Shown: positions 44,534-52,135 of the stretch, one piece after another | How positions within the stretch are numbered: position 1 is the first letter of the stretch | Layout: every line of letters begins with the position of its first letter | Assembly: GCA_963795485.1 (NCBI GenBank) | Contig: CAWCIL010000006.1 | Coordinates: 806,001-870,000 of the forward strand | Source: AP-15 sp963795485 | Lineage (GTDB): Bacteria; Pseudomonadota; Alphaproteobacteria; ATCC43930; CGMCC-115725 | DNA: 64,000 nucleotides | Reading direction: 5' to 3' | Notes under the pieces: generated by a model | What the model was told of the DNA's origin: nothing | Databases searched by the model: none | Seen by the model: the letters and a program-made list of their open reading frames with translations, nothing else | Position numbers and translations under genes: made by a program

Positions 44534-44698
44534 TCACCGGGTCTCGGGGGTGAGTGTCGCCGCACCGCTCGCTGCGGACAAGCGGCCTCGACACCGGGCT
44601 GAAATTGGCCGGTAGCTCCGCCAGGTCAGTCGCTTACGGAAAGAGAGCAACACCGCAGCTATCGTGGCGACTATCAGCGCGATGGCACTCAGCTTCAT
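44534..44698 (-). CDS. small single-span membrane protein overlapping coaBC
   Basis: From ATG 44698, which overlaps the corrected coaBC stop as ATGA, a 54-residue frame reads MKLSAIALIVATIAAVLLSF, a clear membrane helix, then the basic RKRLTWRSYRP and a polar tail. The helix and coupled start make it plausible as a real gene, but the tail is low complexity and I know no family. Without the coaBC frame correction it appears fused to CoaBC. Confidence 0.4.
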   Translation of the reverse strand: MKLSAIALIVATIAAVLLSFRKRLTWRSYRPISARCRGRLSAASGAATLTPETR

Positions 44699-45901
44699 TG
44701 CGGCCGAAGACGCTGCGCGATGCGGTCGGCGAGGCGGGTCGGCGACTTCGCGCTTGGTCATCGCCGGCCAGTCCTCGACGCCGTCCGCATCGACCAGGTG
44801 GATCGTGTTGCGCTCGCCGCCGAAGGTGCCGGTGCCGGGCGAGACGTCGTTGGCAAGGATCCAGTCGCAGCGCTTGCGGGCGCGCTTGGCGCGGGCGTTG
44901 GCGACGATGTCGTCGGTCTCGGCGGCAAAGCCGATGACCAGCGCCGGCCGGTCGTTGGCGTGCTGCGAGATGCTCGCCAGGATGTCGGGGTTCTCGGTCA
45001 GGCGCAGCAATGGCGGCCTGCCGCCGTCCTTTTTGAGCTTGTGCCCGGCTGCGGTCTCGACCCGCCAGTCGGCGACCGCCGCCGCCATCACCGCGACATC
45101 GACCGGCAATGCCGCCTCGCAGGCGGCCAGCATCTCAACCGCGGTCTCGACCGGGACGATCCGCACCCCGGAGGGCGCCGGTTCGTGGGTCGGCCCCGTC
45201 ACCAGCACCGTCTCGGCGCCGCATGCGGCCAGCGCCGCCGCGATCGCATGGCCCTGCTTCCCCGAGGAATGGTTCGACAGATAGCGCACCGGGTCGATCG
45301 GCTCGCGGGTCGGCCCGCTGGTCACCAGCGCCCGCCTTCCGGCGAGCCGCCGGTCGGGTCCCGCCAGCATTCCTTCGATCGCGGCGACGATCTCCAGCGG
45401 CTCGGCCATGCGGCCCGAGCCGACCTCGCCGCAGGCCAATTCGCCCGAGCCCGGTCCGACCCGCACCACCCCTCGCGCGTCCAAGGTCGCCAGATTGGCC
45501 TGGGTCGCCGGGTGCGCCCACATCATCAAATTCATCGTCGGCGCCAGCAGCACCCTTTTGTCCGAGGCCAGCAGCGCCGTCGTCGCCAGATCGTCGGCGA
45601 ACCCCGCCGCCATGCGCGCGATCAGATCGGCGCTGGCCGGGGCCACGACCACCAGGTCGGCCTCGCGCGACAGGCGGATATGGCCCATCTCGCTCTCGTC
45701 GGTCAGCGACCACAGATCGGTGTAGACCTTGTCCTCGCTGAGCGAGGCGACCGACAGCGGGGTCACGAAATGCGTCGCCGCCGCGGTCATGATCGCGCGC
45801 ACCGCCGCCCCGCGCTCGCGCAGCCGGCGAATCAGGTCGAGGCTCTTATAGGCCGCGATCCCGCCCGAGATGATCAGAAGGATGCGCCGATCCTGCAGCA
45901 A
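44695..45901 (-). CDS. coaBC: bifunctional phosphopantothenoylcysteine decarboxylase/synthetase CoaBC, frameshifted at the end
   Basis: CoaBC converts phosphopantothenate and cysteine to phosphopantetheine in coenzyme A synthesis. The CoaC half begins RRILLIISGGIAAYKSLDLI and carries LLAPTMNLMMW and the substrate flap ELACGEVGSGRMAEP; the CoaB half carries LVTSGPTREPIDPVRYLSNH, SSGKQGHAIAAALAACGAET and the lysine region GHKLKKDGG. One extra base in the run at 44736-44738 disturbs only the last residues; corrected, the end is EVADRLADRIAQRLRPQ with a TGA at 44695-44697. About 401 residues, normal for the family. Confidence 0.95.
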
Positions 45902-45967
45902 GCCGAGCCCTCCGATATCCGTCGCGCCGCCGAGTATGCCGCCGCCCGCGAGCGAGAGCGAGGAGCT

Positions 45968-46411
45968 TCACGCCGCGTCCGACGTCACGACGAGGCGGCG
46001 GCCGAGGGCGCGCATCGCCTTTTCGATTTGATCGAGGCGCGGAGCGCGGCGGATGTCGAAGAGGCGGCGCGCCTGCTGCTCGGATATCCCGAGGCGTTCA
46101 GCCAAACCCGCCTTGGTAAAGCCGGCCTTGCGCATGGCCCGAAAGAGTTCCGCCTGGGCTGCGACAAGGGGTGCCAATGCTACTAGCGGTCGACCATCGG
46201 CTGCGGATGGATCGGGCAGGTCCCAATCCTCGGCCATGTAATTCGCCACCATCGTCTCGAGCAAATCGGCGGCCTGTGCGAGCGCTTCGTCCCGCGAGTC
46301 ACCTTGTGTCACTCCGCAGCCAAAGTCTGGAAAAGCGACCACGTAGCCGCCTTCCTCATCCGGCTCCAGCCGGGCGGGGTAGGTTAGCGGTGTAGTCTCC
46401 CATTCGCTCAT
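45968..46411 (-). CDS. hicB: HicB-family antitoxin with C-terminal helix-turn-helix
   Basis: A 147-residue antitoxin. The N-terminal HicB partial RNase-H-like fold reads YPARLEPDEEGGYVVAFPDF, followed by GVTQGDSRDEALAQAADLLE; the C-terminal 60 residues are a DNA-binding domain (FTKAGLAERLGISEQQARRL). It would bind HicA to block it and repress its own promoter. It lies 12 bp after hicA on the same strand, the order in which toxin precedes antitoxin typical of hicAB. Confidence 0.9.
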   Translation of the reverse strand: MSEWETTPLTYPARLEPDEEGGYVVAFPDFGCGVTQGDSRDEALAQAADLLETMVANYMAEDWDLPDPSAADGRPLVALAPLVAAQAELFRAMRKAGFTKAGLAERLGISEQQARRLFDIRRAPRLDQIEKAMRALGRRLVVTSDAA

Positions 46412-46423
46412 CGGCTGATCCTC

Positions 46424-46621
46424 TTATCGCATACCATCTTCCGTAATGCCGAGATCGCGGAAGATTGTATGAAGCGTACCCCGCCTTAACTCGCCGCTCC
46501 CTGTCGGGACAAAGGTCTTGCGGGTGCCGAGCAACACCATGACATGACCGCCTTTCCCTCGCCCGGGAACGACGCGTGCCCCGAGCCGGCGCAGCCGGCG
46601 CAACAGCTCGCTGCTGGTCAT
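46424..46621 (-). CDS. hicA: HicA-family mRNA interferase toxin
   Basis: A 65-residue HicA toxin with a double-stranded-RNA-binding-like fold. It opens TSSELLRRLRRLGARVVPGR and has the conserved glycine and catalytic histidine in GKGGHVMVLLGTRKTFVP, then GELRRGTLHTIFRDLGI. HicA cleaves mRNA and tmRNA when HicB is lost. No Shine-Dalgarno sequence is seen and a perfect TATAAT lies only five bases upstream, so the message may be leaderless. hicB follows. Confidence 0.9.
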   Translation of the reverse strand: MTSSELLRRLRRLGARVVPGRGKGGHVMVLLGTRKTFVPTGSGELRRGTLHTIFRDLGITEDGMR

Positions 46622-46626
46622 CGCAA

Positions 46627-46632
46627 ATTATA
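46627..46632 (-). promoter_or_regulatory. -10 element of the hicA promoter
   Basis: On the minus strand a consensus TATAAT lies five bases before the hicA ATG. Transcription would begin at or inside the start codon, which would give a leaderless mRNA. No good -35 is seen at 16-18 bases, so an extended or activated promoter is possible. Confidence 0.45.
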
Positions 46633-46741
46633 CTTGGAATGTGCCGCTTGGACGATGCCGACCCCGCCGCGCAACTCCCATTTCGACAACGCCAGGGTCG
46701 CCCCCGGACGCCGCCGCGGTCAGACGGAAGCGGGGCGGCGA

Positions 46742-46781
46742 GTCATAGGTCACGACGACTGCGCTCTTCCCCCACAGCCGG
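46742..46781 (-). pseudogene. decayed fragment related to the phospholipase C-like gene
   Basis: These 40 bases match 47391-47430 of the phosphoesterase gene at 36 positions and encode GRLWGKSAVVVTYD, against SRLWAKSAVVITYD in the intact gene. Sequence on either side (46633-47129 in all) has stops in every frame and only short protein-like scraps such as YDFVMMNCTYKSG on the minus strand. It is probably what remains of a second copy or of a relative. Apart from the repeat at 46986 and an AT-rich patch at 47018-47105, the gap holds nothing else. Confidence 0.55.
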
Positions 46782-46985
46782 CCGGCGCTGCGCGCCTTCG
46801 ACACGCTGGCGACCTATTTCCGATCGCACGCCCGGTTGTCCCAGCCGACGTAATCCTCGATGCGCGGCGGCAGGAAACTCGCCTGCTCGCGGCTCTAGCC
46901 GGACTTGTAGGTGCAATTCATCATCACGAAATCGTACACCGGCGCAAGTCGCGGACGAGGCGAATTCTTGCCCAGCCTCAACGCT

Positions 46986-47017
46986 CCACCCACCCTACGT
47001 GCCACCCACCCTACGTG
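46986..47017. repeat. 16-bp tandem duplication
   Basis: CCACCCACCCTACGTG occurs at 46986-47001 and immediately again at 47002-47017, perfectly. It lies at the edge of an AT-rich stretch between the decayed fragment and the end of the phosphoesterase gene. Confidence 0.85.
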
Positions 47018-47129
47018 CTCAATTTAACATAGATTTAATATGGATCGAGTCAGATTTATACTCAACAGATCGAAATCCAGATTTTCCGTCAATCCAATTA
47101 TAAAGAAAACCAGTGCAGGGTATTGCGGC

Positions 47130-48691
47130 TCAGGCGAAGGCCGGTGCGCGCGGCTTTTGACCGAAATCGAGGCCGTCGAGCAGGTTGTAGGCCCGTGCGT
47201 CGCGCTGTTGCAGCGGCGCGAGGCCGAACCGGGCCTCGATCAGCGCCAGCACCGAAGTGGTGTCGGCGATGCGGTGGTCGATATAGCCCTTCCGCGCCCA
47301 AGGGCTGACCAGGAGCGCCGGCACGCGGGTGCCGCAGCCGTAGGCGTCGGGCATTGGCGGAGCCACATGGTCCCAGAAGCCGCCGCCCTCGTCATAGGTG
47401 ATGACGACCGCGCTCTTCGCCCACAGCCGGCTGTCGCCGAGCGCCCTTAAGAGACTTCATGACCCACGCCTCGCCCCATTGCGGCGCCGAATCCGCCGGG
47501 TGCTCGTCATGGCTGCCGGTCGCCTTGATAAACGAGACATTGGGCAGTCGTCCCGCTTTCAGATCGTCGAGAAAATCATCGCAGTCGCGGATATGGCCGG
47601 CTTTCACATTGGCAAACCAGCTCGGGTAGTATTGGAACGGGTTGTGATGCGACACGTAGAGGGCGGGCGTGTCGGCGACGATCGAACCGTCGCCGGGTCC
47701 GAAGGCGGTCTTCAACGCCCAAGGTTTGACCGCGTTCCACCCCTCGTTGTACCAGGCCCAGGAGAGCGAGGCAGCGTTGAGCCGGTCGCCGATATTGGGA
47801 TAGGTCTGCTCGTCGGGCGGCGGCGCCAGATCGAGCGAGCCCATATAGGTTTCGGTCGGCCCGTTCACCGGCGCCACGTCATTGATCAGAATTCCGCTTC
47901 TGTCGTAGGGCCGATCGAAGACCGGCGGGTCGAGGCTCCCGGTCTTCGACGATGGCGGCTTGGTCCATTGGGCCGAGCGCGCCGCCGCCAGATAGAGCGC
48001 ATTGCCGGTCGAGCCGCCTGACATCGCCTGAAAGAAATGATCGAACAGCACGTATTCGTCGGCCAGGCGATGGTAGTGGGGGAGATCCTGGCGCGTATAA
48101 AAGCCCAGGACCGCACCCGAGGGCGTCGACTCGGCGAGCATCATCTCGGTTGGGTTGCGTCCCGGCCCCTTGTCGAAAAACACATGCTTGCCGGGCAGCG
48201 CCAACGCCACGAAGCGGTCCATTTTGCCGTGGTTGACCTGGGCGAACATGCGAAAGAAATGGTGCATCGGGTCCCAGGGGACGTTGGCGTCGGGCGGGAT
48301 GAACGGGGCCAGGCGAAACGGCCCGTTCTCGATCAGCGCATCGGCAAAGCCAGGAATTTGATACGGCACCGGCAGATAGCCATAGGGAACGCCGGCCGGG
48401 TTCTTCTGCAGCCCGGCAAAGCGCGCGGTCGATCCGCCCGTCGCGGTCCAATAGGCCGGCGACGCCGCCGCCGCCGGGGGGCTGGTAGGCTCCGAAATAA
48501 TGATCGAAGCTGCGGTTTTCCTGAAAAATCACGATGAGGTGGTCGATCTTGTCGTGCAGCCCCTGGAGGTCCGGGCCAGTCGGAGTTGCGGCCCGCACCG
48601 GTGCCGCAAAGCGCGCGGCGAGATAGGCGGCGCCGCCGGTCGTCGCGACCGATTTGAGAAAGCTGCGGCGGCTTTGCCTGAGGATCGTCAT
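47130..48691 (-). CDS. Tat-exported phosphoesterase (phospholipase C/acid phosphatase AcpA-like), two frameshifts
   Basis: About 520 residues after correction. The signal peptide is of Tat type, QSRRSFLKSVATTGGAAYLA, with cleavage near PVRAA. The mature enzyme has the catalytic metal-site opening HLIVIFQENRSFDHYFGAYQ, then FFQAMSGGSTGNALYL, GSHDEHPADSAPQWGEAWVM and SAVVITYDEGGGFWDHVAPP, the usual phospholipase C family order. Extra bases in the G run at 48476-48481 and near 47444-47446 break the frame. The C-terminus ends LVSPWARKGYIDHR, TSVLALIEARFGL and a short tail, without the extra domains of PlcH. A periplasmic phosphatase or phospholipase; the substrate is unknown. Confidence 0.85.
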
Positions 48692-48906
48692 TCTTGCCCC
48701 CGATCTTGGCGGCCGCAGCGCCGCCTGGCAGCCGCGACCGGCATCGCGCGAATATCACGCTTTGATGACAGTTGTGAGAAGCAGCAAATATGCGCGTCGA
48801 GCGCACCTCGGCCGGCGCGCCGCCGGCGCCTTGCCAAAGCCGCGGCTGGACCGTACCTATCTTTTGACGGGCGCGGCTCGGCGCCGCCGCCCAAGGGAGG
48901 TGGGCG

Positions 48907-50364
48907 ATGAAGCTCCAGGACCAGAAGCTGTTTCGGCAGCAATGCTATATCGACGGCGAGTGGGTCGACGCGCTGAACCGCGGCACGATCCCGGTCACCA
49001 ACCCGGCAAATGGCGAAACCCTCGGCACGGTGCCGCGGATGGGTGCCGAGGAGACCCGGCGGGCGATCGAGGCGGCGGACAAGGCGCTCCCGGCCTGGCG
49101 CGCCAAGACCGCCAAGGAGCGCGCCCACATCCTGCGCCGCTGGTACGATCTGATGATGGCGAACCAGGAGGATCTGGCCGCCCTGATGACCGCCGAGCAG
49201 GGCAAGCCCTTGGCCGAGTCGAAGGGCGAGATCGCCTATGCCGCCGCTTTCATCGAATGGTTCGGCGAGGAGGGCAAGCGCATCTACGGCGACACGATCC
49301 CGGCGCATATGGCCGACAAGCGCATCGTCGTCACCAAGGAGCCGATCGGCGTCACCGCAGCGATCACGCCGTGGAACTTCCCGGCGGCGATGATCACCCG
49401 GAAATGCGGCCCGGCCCTGGCGGCGGGCTGCACGATGGTGCTGAAGCCGGCGACCGCGACGCCTTATTCGGCATTGGCATTGTGCGAATTGGCCGAGCGC
49501 GCCGGGGTGCCGAAGGGTGTCTTTTCCTGCGTCACCGGGGGCGCCAAGGAGATCGGCGGCGAGCTGACCTCGAACCCGATCGTGCGCAAATTGAGCTTCA
49601 CCGGCTCGACCGAGATCGGCAAATTGCTGATGGAGCAATGCGCCGGCACGGTCAAGAAGATGTCGCTCGAATTGGGCGGCAACGCGCCGTTCATCGTGTT
49701 CGACGACGCCGATATCGAGATGGCGGTCAAGGGCGCGATCGCCTCCAAGTACCGGAATGCCGGCCAGACCTGCGTGTGCGCCAACCGCATCCTGGTGCAG
49801 GACGGGGTCTATGACGCCTTTACCAAACAGCTCGCCGCGGCCGCCGGCGCGATGAAGGTCGCCGCCGGGTTCGAGCCGGGTGCGGTGATCGGCCCGCTGA
49901 TCGATATGAAGGCCATTGAAAAGGTCGAGGCGCATGTCGCCGACGCGCTCAAAAAAGGCGCCAAGGTGGTGATCGGCGGCAAGCGCAGCGCCTTGGGCGG
50001 CAGCTTTTACGAGCCGACGGTGCTGACCGACGTCACCACCGACATGGTCATCACCCGTGAGGAGACCTTCGGCCCGGTGGCCCCGCTCTATCGCTTCAAG
50101 ACCGAGGCCCAGGCGATCAGCATGGCCAACGACACCGAGTTCGGGCTGGCCGCCTATTTCTACAGCCGCGACATCGGCCGCATCTGGCGCGTCGCCGAGG
50201 CGCTCGAATACGGCATCGTCGGCATCAACGAGGGGATCATCTCGACCGAGATCGCCCCCTTCGGCGGCATGAAGGAAAGCGGCATCGGCCGCGAAGGCTC
50301 GAAATACGGCATCGAGGAATTCCTCGAAGTCAAATATCTGTGCATGGGCGGCATCGACCGCTAA
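48907..50364 (+). CDS. gabD: NAD(P)-dependent succinate-semialdehyde dehydrogenase
   Basis: A 485-residue aldehyde dehydrogenase that oxidises succinate semialdehyde in GABA catabolism. Motifs: the cofactor region ITPWNFPAAMITRKCGPALA, the catalytic Glu in KKMSLELGGNAPFIVFDDAD, the catalytic Cys in NAGQTCVCANRILVQDGVYD, and the C-terminal EIAPFGGMKESGIGREGSKY followed by KYLCMGGIDR, typical of GabD. GGGAGG lies six bases before the ATG. The last about 200 bp recur at 51490-51705 beyond two foreign genes, so this copy may have had its 3' end replaced or restored by an insertion. Confidence 0.92.
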   Translation: MKLQDQKLFRQQCYIDGEWVDALNRGTIPVTNPANGETLGTVPRMGAEETRRAIEAADKALPAWRAKTAKERAHILRRWYDLMMANQEDLAALMTAEQGKPLAESKGEIAYAAAFIEWFGEEGKRIYGDTIPAHMADKRIVVTKEPIGVTAAITPWNFPAAMITRKCGPALAAGCTMVLKPATATPYSALALCELAERAGVPKGVFSCVTGGAKEIGGELTSNPIVRKLSFTGSTEIGKLLMEQCAGTVKKMSLELGGNAPFIVFDDADIEMAVKGAIASKYRNAGQTCVCANRILVQDGVYDAFTKQLAAAAGAMKVAAGFEPGAVIGPLIDMKAIEKVEAHVADALKKGAKVVIGGKRSALGGSFYEPTVLTDVTTDMVITREETFGPVAPLYRFKTEAQAISMANDTEFGLAAYFYSRDIGRIWRVAEALEYGIVGINEGIISTEIAPFGGMKESGIGREGSKYGIEEFLEVKYLCMGGIDR

Positions 50365-50399
50365 ATATGATTGGCGGCGCGCCGCTACGATGATTCACA

Positions 50400-50804
50400 A
50401 TGGAGTTTATCGTTATCGGTGCGCCGCGGAGCGCCAACGCAAACCCGCGGTCACGGCGACGATGGCGCGAACGGGTGGCGCAAGCCGCGCGGGAACGCAT
50501 TCAGTCGGAAGGACTGACCGATGCGGACCTCGCAGTCTTGATCATCTATTTCTATCATGGCGAAACTACGCTTGACGTCGATAATATAGCCAAATCCTTG
50601 CTCGACGGACTTAAGGGCGTGCTTTTTCGGGATGACAACCAGGTATCGGAGCTTCTGATCCGAAAAAGCCGCTTCGGTGCTGGGTTATCTGTGACCGGAG
50701 CCAGCCGGTATCTGCTCGATGCAATCGAGCGGATGTCGATAGCAGGCTCCGATTTCGTCTATGTGCGCGCGGACGAAGCGCCCGACCATGGCAGGATCCC
50801 ATGA
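50400..50804 (+). CDS. RusA-family Holliday-junction resolvase-like protein
   Basis: A 134-residue RusA-like endonuclease. The catalytic aspartates are in ETTLDVDNIAKSLLDGLKGV and the following LFRDDNQVSELLIRKSRFG, the RusA pattern DxDN...D...DD. RusA enzymes resolve four-way DNA junctions and are usually phage-borne. It begins 35 bp after gabD, has no strong ribosome-binding site, and its stop overlaps the next start as ATGA. Its composition is visibly less GC-rich than gabD. It forms, with the next gene, a two-gene cassette enclosed by duplicated gabD sequence. The C-terminal 40 residues (ASRYLLDAIERMSIAGSDFV) are not part of the family core. Confidence 0.8.
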   Translation: MEFIVIGAPRSANANPRSRRRWRERVAQAARERIQSEGLTDADLAVLIIYFYHGETTLDVDNIAKSLLDGLKGVLFRDDNQVSELLIRKSRFGAGLSVTGASRYLLDAIERMSIAGSDFVYVRADEAPDHGRIP

Positions 50805-51472
50805 GCAGCGGCACCGATTTCATCACCAGCGAACGTGAAGCGATCACGCAGTATGCCGACTGGTATTCGCAGCAAGGCTACCAGGTTTCGGTACACCCTT
50901 CACCGCGAGAACTGCCCGAGTTCTTGCGCACGCTGGCGCCAGATCTGGTCGCGCGCCGAAATGGCGAGAACATCGTTGTCGAGATCAAGACCTCCTCTCC
51001 GGCCAGCTTCGAGCAAGTACAGCAGCTGGCCAGGGTATTAGAGAATCGCGCCGGCTGGAAGCTCCGGGTTGTATATGCCGATCTTGCCGATCCAGAATGG
51101 ACACCGCCCCCGGAATTGCCAGAAATTCAGGAACTTTCCGAGCTGTTGGCGAGCGCGGGTAGCGTCGACGGGGATGACGATCGGAGCCGTCTACAATTTC
51201 TATTGTTATGGTCGATCATCGAGGGGGCGGCCCGACACCATCTATCGTCGCTGAAGATCCGCCCGACCCGCCGGATTTCCTCATCGGCTCTGCTGAAGAT
51301 GCTGCTGACTGAAGGCATCATTGAAGAAGATCGGTACGCGCTGCTTCGCCGCGGCTTGGCGGCTCGCAATGCCATCGCGCACGGCTTTCTCAACCAAACG
51401 GTCGATCCCGCGCTGTTAGAGGACCTTCGAAATACCGCCGGGCGGTTGTTACGGTCGGTTTCCCGAAAATGA
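50801..51472 (+). CDS. PD-(D/E)XK nuclease-like domain fused to a HEPN-like domain
   Basis: A 223-residue protein I cannot name. Residues 1-95 carry a restriction-nuclease-like core: EAITQYADWYSQQGYQVSVH, then PDLVARRNGENIVVEIKTSS, whose spaced Asp and E-x-K fit the PD-(D/E)XK active site. Residues 125-220 are all-helical and contain LLRRGLAARNAIAHGF, an RNAIAH sequence that matches the RX4H motif of HEPN ribonucleases. An acidic linker (SVDGDDDRSR) separates them. The start overlaps the RusA-like stop by four bases, so the two are co-translated. A role in defence or as a toxin is inference. Confidence 0.6.
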   Translation: MSSGTDFITSEREAITQYADWYSQQGYQVSVHPSPRELPEFLRTLAPDLVARRNGENIVVEIKTSSPASFEQVQQLARVLENRAGWKLRVVYADLADPEWTPPPELPEIQELSELLASAGSVDGDDDRSRLQFLLLWSIIEGAARHHLSSLKIRPTRRISSSALLKMLLTEGIIEEDRYALLRRGLAARNAIAHGFLNQTVDPALLEDLRNTAGRLLRSVSRK

Positions 51473-51489
51473 TCGCCGGCCCCCTTGCC

Positions 51490-51705
51490 TACAGCCGCGA
51501 CATCGGCCGCATCTGGCGCGTCGCCGAGGCGCTCGAATACGGCATCGTCGGCATCAACGAGGGCATCATCTCGACCGAGATCGCCCCCTTCGGCGGCATG
51601 AAGGAAAGCGGCATCGGCCCCATTGCGAATTACTGGGGCTCGAAATACGGCATCGAGGAATTCTTCGAGGTCAAATATTTGTGCATGGGCGGCATCGACC
51701 GGTAA
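51490..51705 (+). pseudogene. duplicated 3' end of gabD
   Basis: Nearly identical to the last 204 bases of gabD (50161-50364): the start TACAGCCGCGACATCGGCCG is the same and only a handful of substitutions follow, plus a 12-base insertion that turns GIGREGSKYG into GIGPIANYWGSKYG. It still ends EVKYLCMGGIDR and a stop. It lacks the rest of the enzyme. A terminator-like hairpin follows this copy but not the complete gene, so this is probably the original end of gabD, cut off by the inserted cassette. A short ATG frame from 51469 overlaps it but is unlikely to be functional. Confidence 0.9.
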
Positions 51706-51724
51706 GGATCTCCAGAGCGCGTAG

Positions 51725-51744
51725 GGGGCGGTTCTCACCGCCCC
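51725..51744 (+). terminator. hairpin after the duplicated gabD end
   Basis: GGGGCGG (51725-51731) pairs with CCGCCCC (51738-51744) around a six-base loop, 20 bases after the stop of the second gabD end. No long T-run follows. The complete gabD gene has no such hairpin after it. Confidence 0.5.
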
Positions 51745-52135
51745 TCTCGGCCGCGCCTAAGCCGATTGCAATGGCACGAGCTACAATGCTCCGACAAAGA
51801 GGGCGGTACGGGAGTGAAGCCTATAATTCCCATAAAATTGCCAGAATTGCATCATATCGTCGCGACGCTGGAGAGCGACTGAAAGCGGGCGGCTCGATGC
51901 GAAGGAGGCAACGGTTTGCTGCAGATATGCTGCAGAAGCAGCGAGCGTCGAAATTGGAGGCGTTCGCGCTCGGGCGCGGGGAATGGCTTTCGGCATTGGG
52001 CGCCATCGCCTTGCAGATTTCCTGCTGAAAACAGGCGAAACAGGCGCCCGAGACCGGTCGAGGGGACCGTTCCAAGGCCGTCACGATCGGAGGCCGTCAC
52101 GATCGGGTCGCGTCGAGGTGCAGATCAGGTTTTGC
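51745..52135. other. intergenic, about 390 bp
   Basis: No conserved gene is seen. A 33-codon frame (MLQKQRASKLEAFALGRGEW...) after AAGGAGG near 51906 is the only candidate small peptide and I would not call it. A relatively AT-rich patch lies at 51820-51870. A 16-bp tandem duplication is at 52075. Confidence 0.45.
52075..52106. repeat. 16-bp tandem duplication
   Basis: AGGCCGTCACGATCGG at 52075-52090 is followed at once by an identical copy at 52091-52106. It lies 30 bases beyond the 3' end of the DUF4239 gene. Confidence 0.85.

Noticed and set aside
44720..46186. A 488-residue plus-strand frame over coaBC and hicB
   Set aside because: It is antisense to coaBC and hicB, both firmly identified, and has no motif of its own.
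51469..51705. A functional 78-residue gene from ATG 51469
   Set aside because: Nearly all of it is the duplicated gabD C-terminus, which cannot act alone; the ATG arises by chance overlap with the HEPN gene stop.
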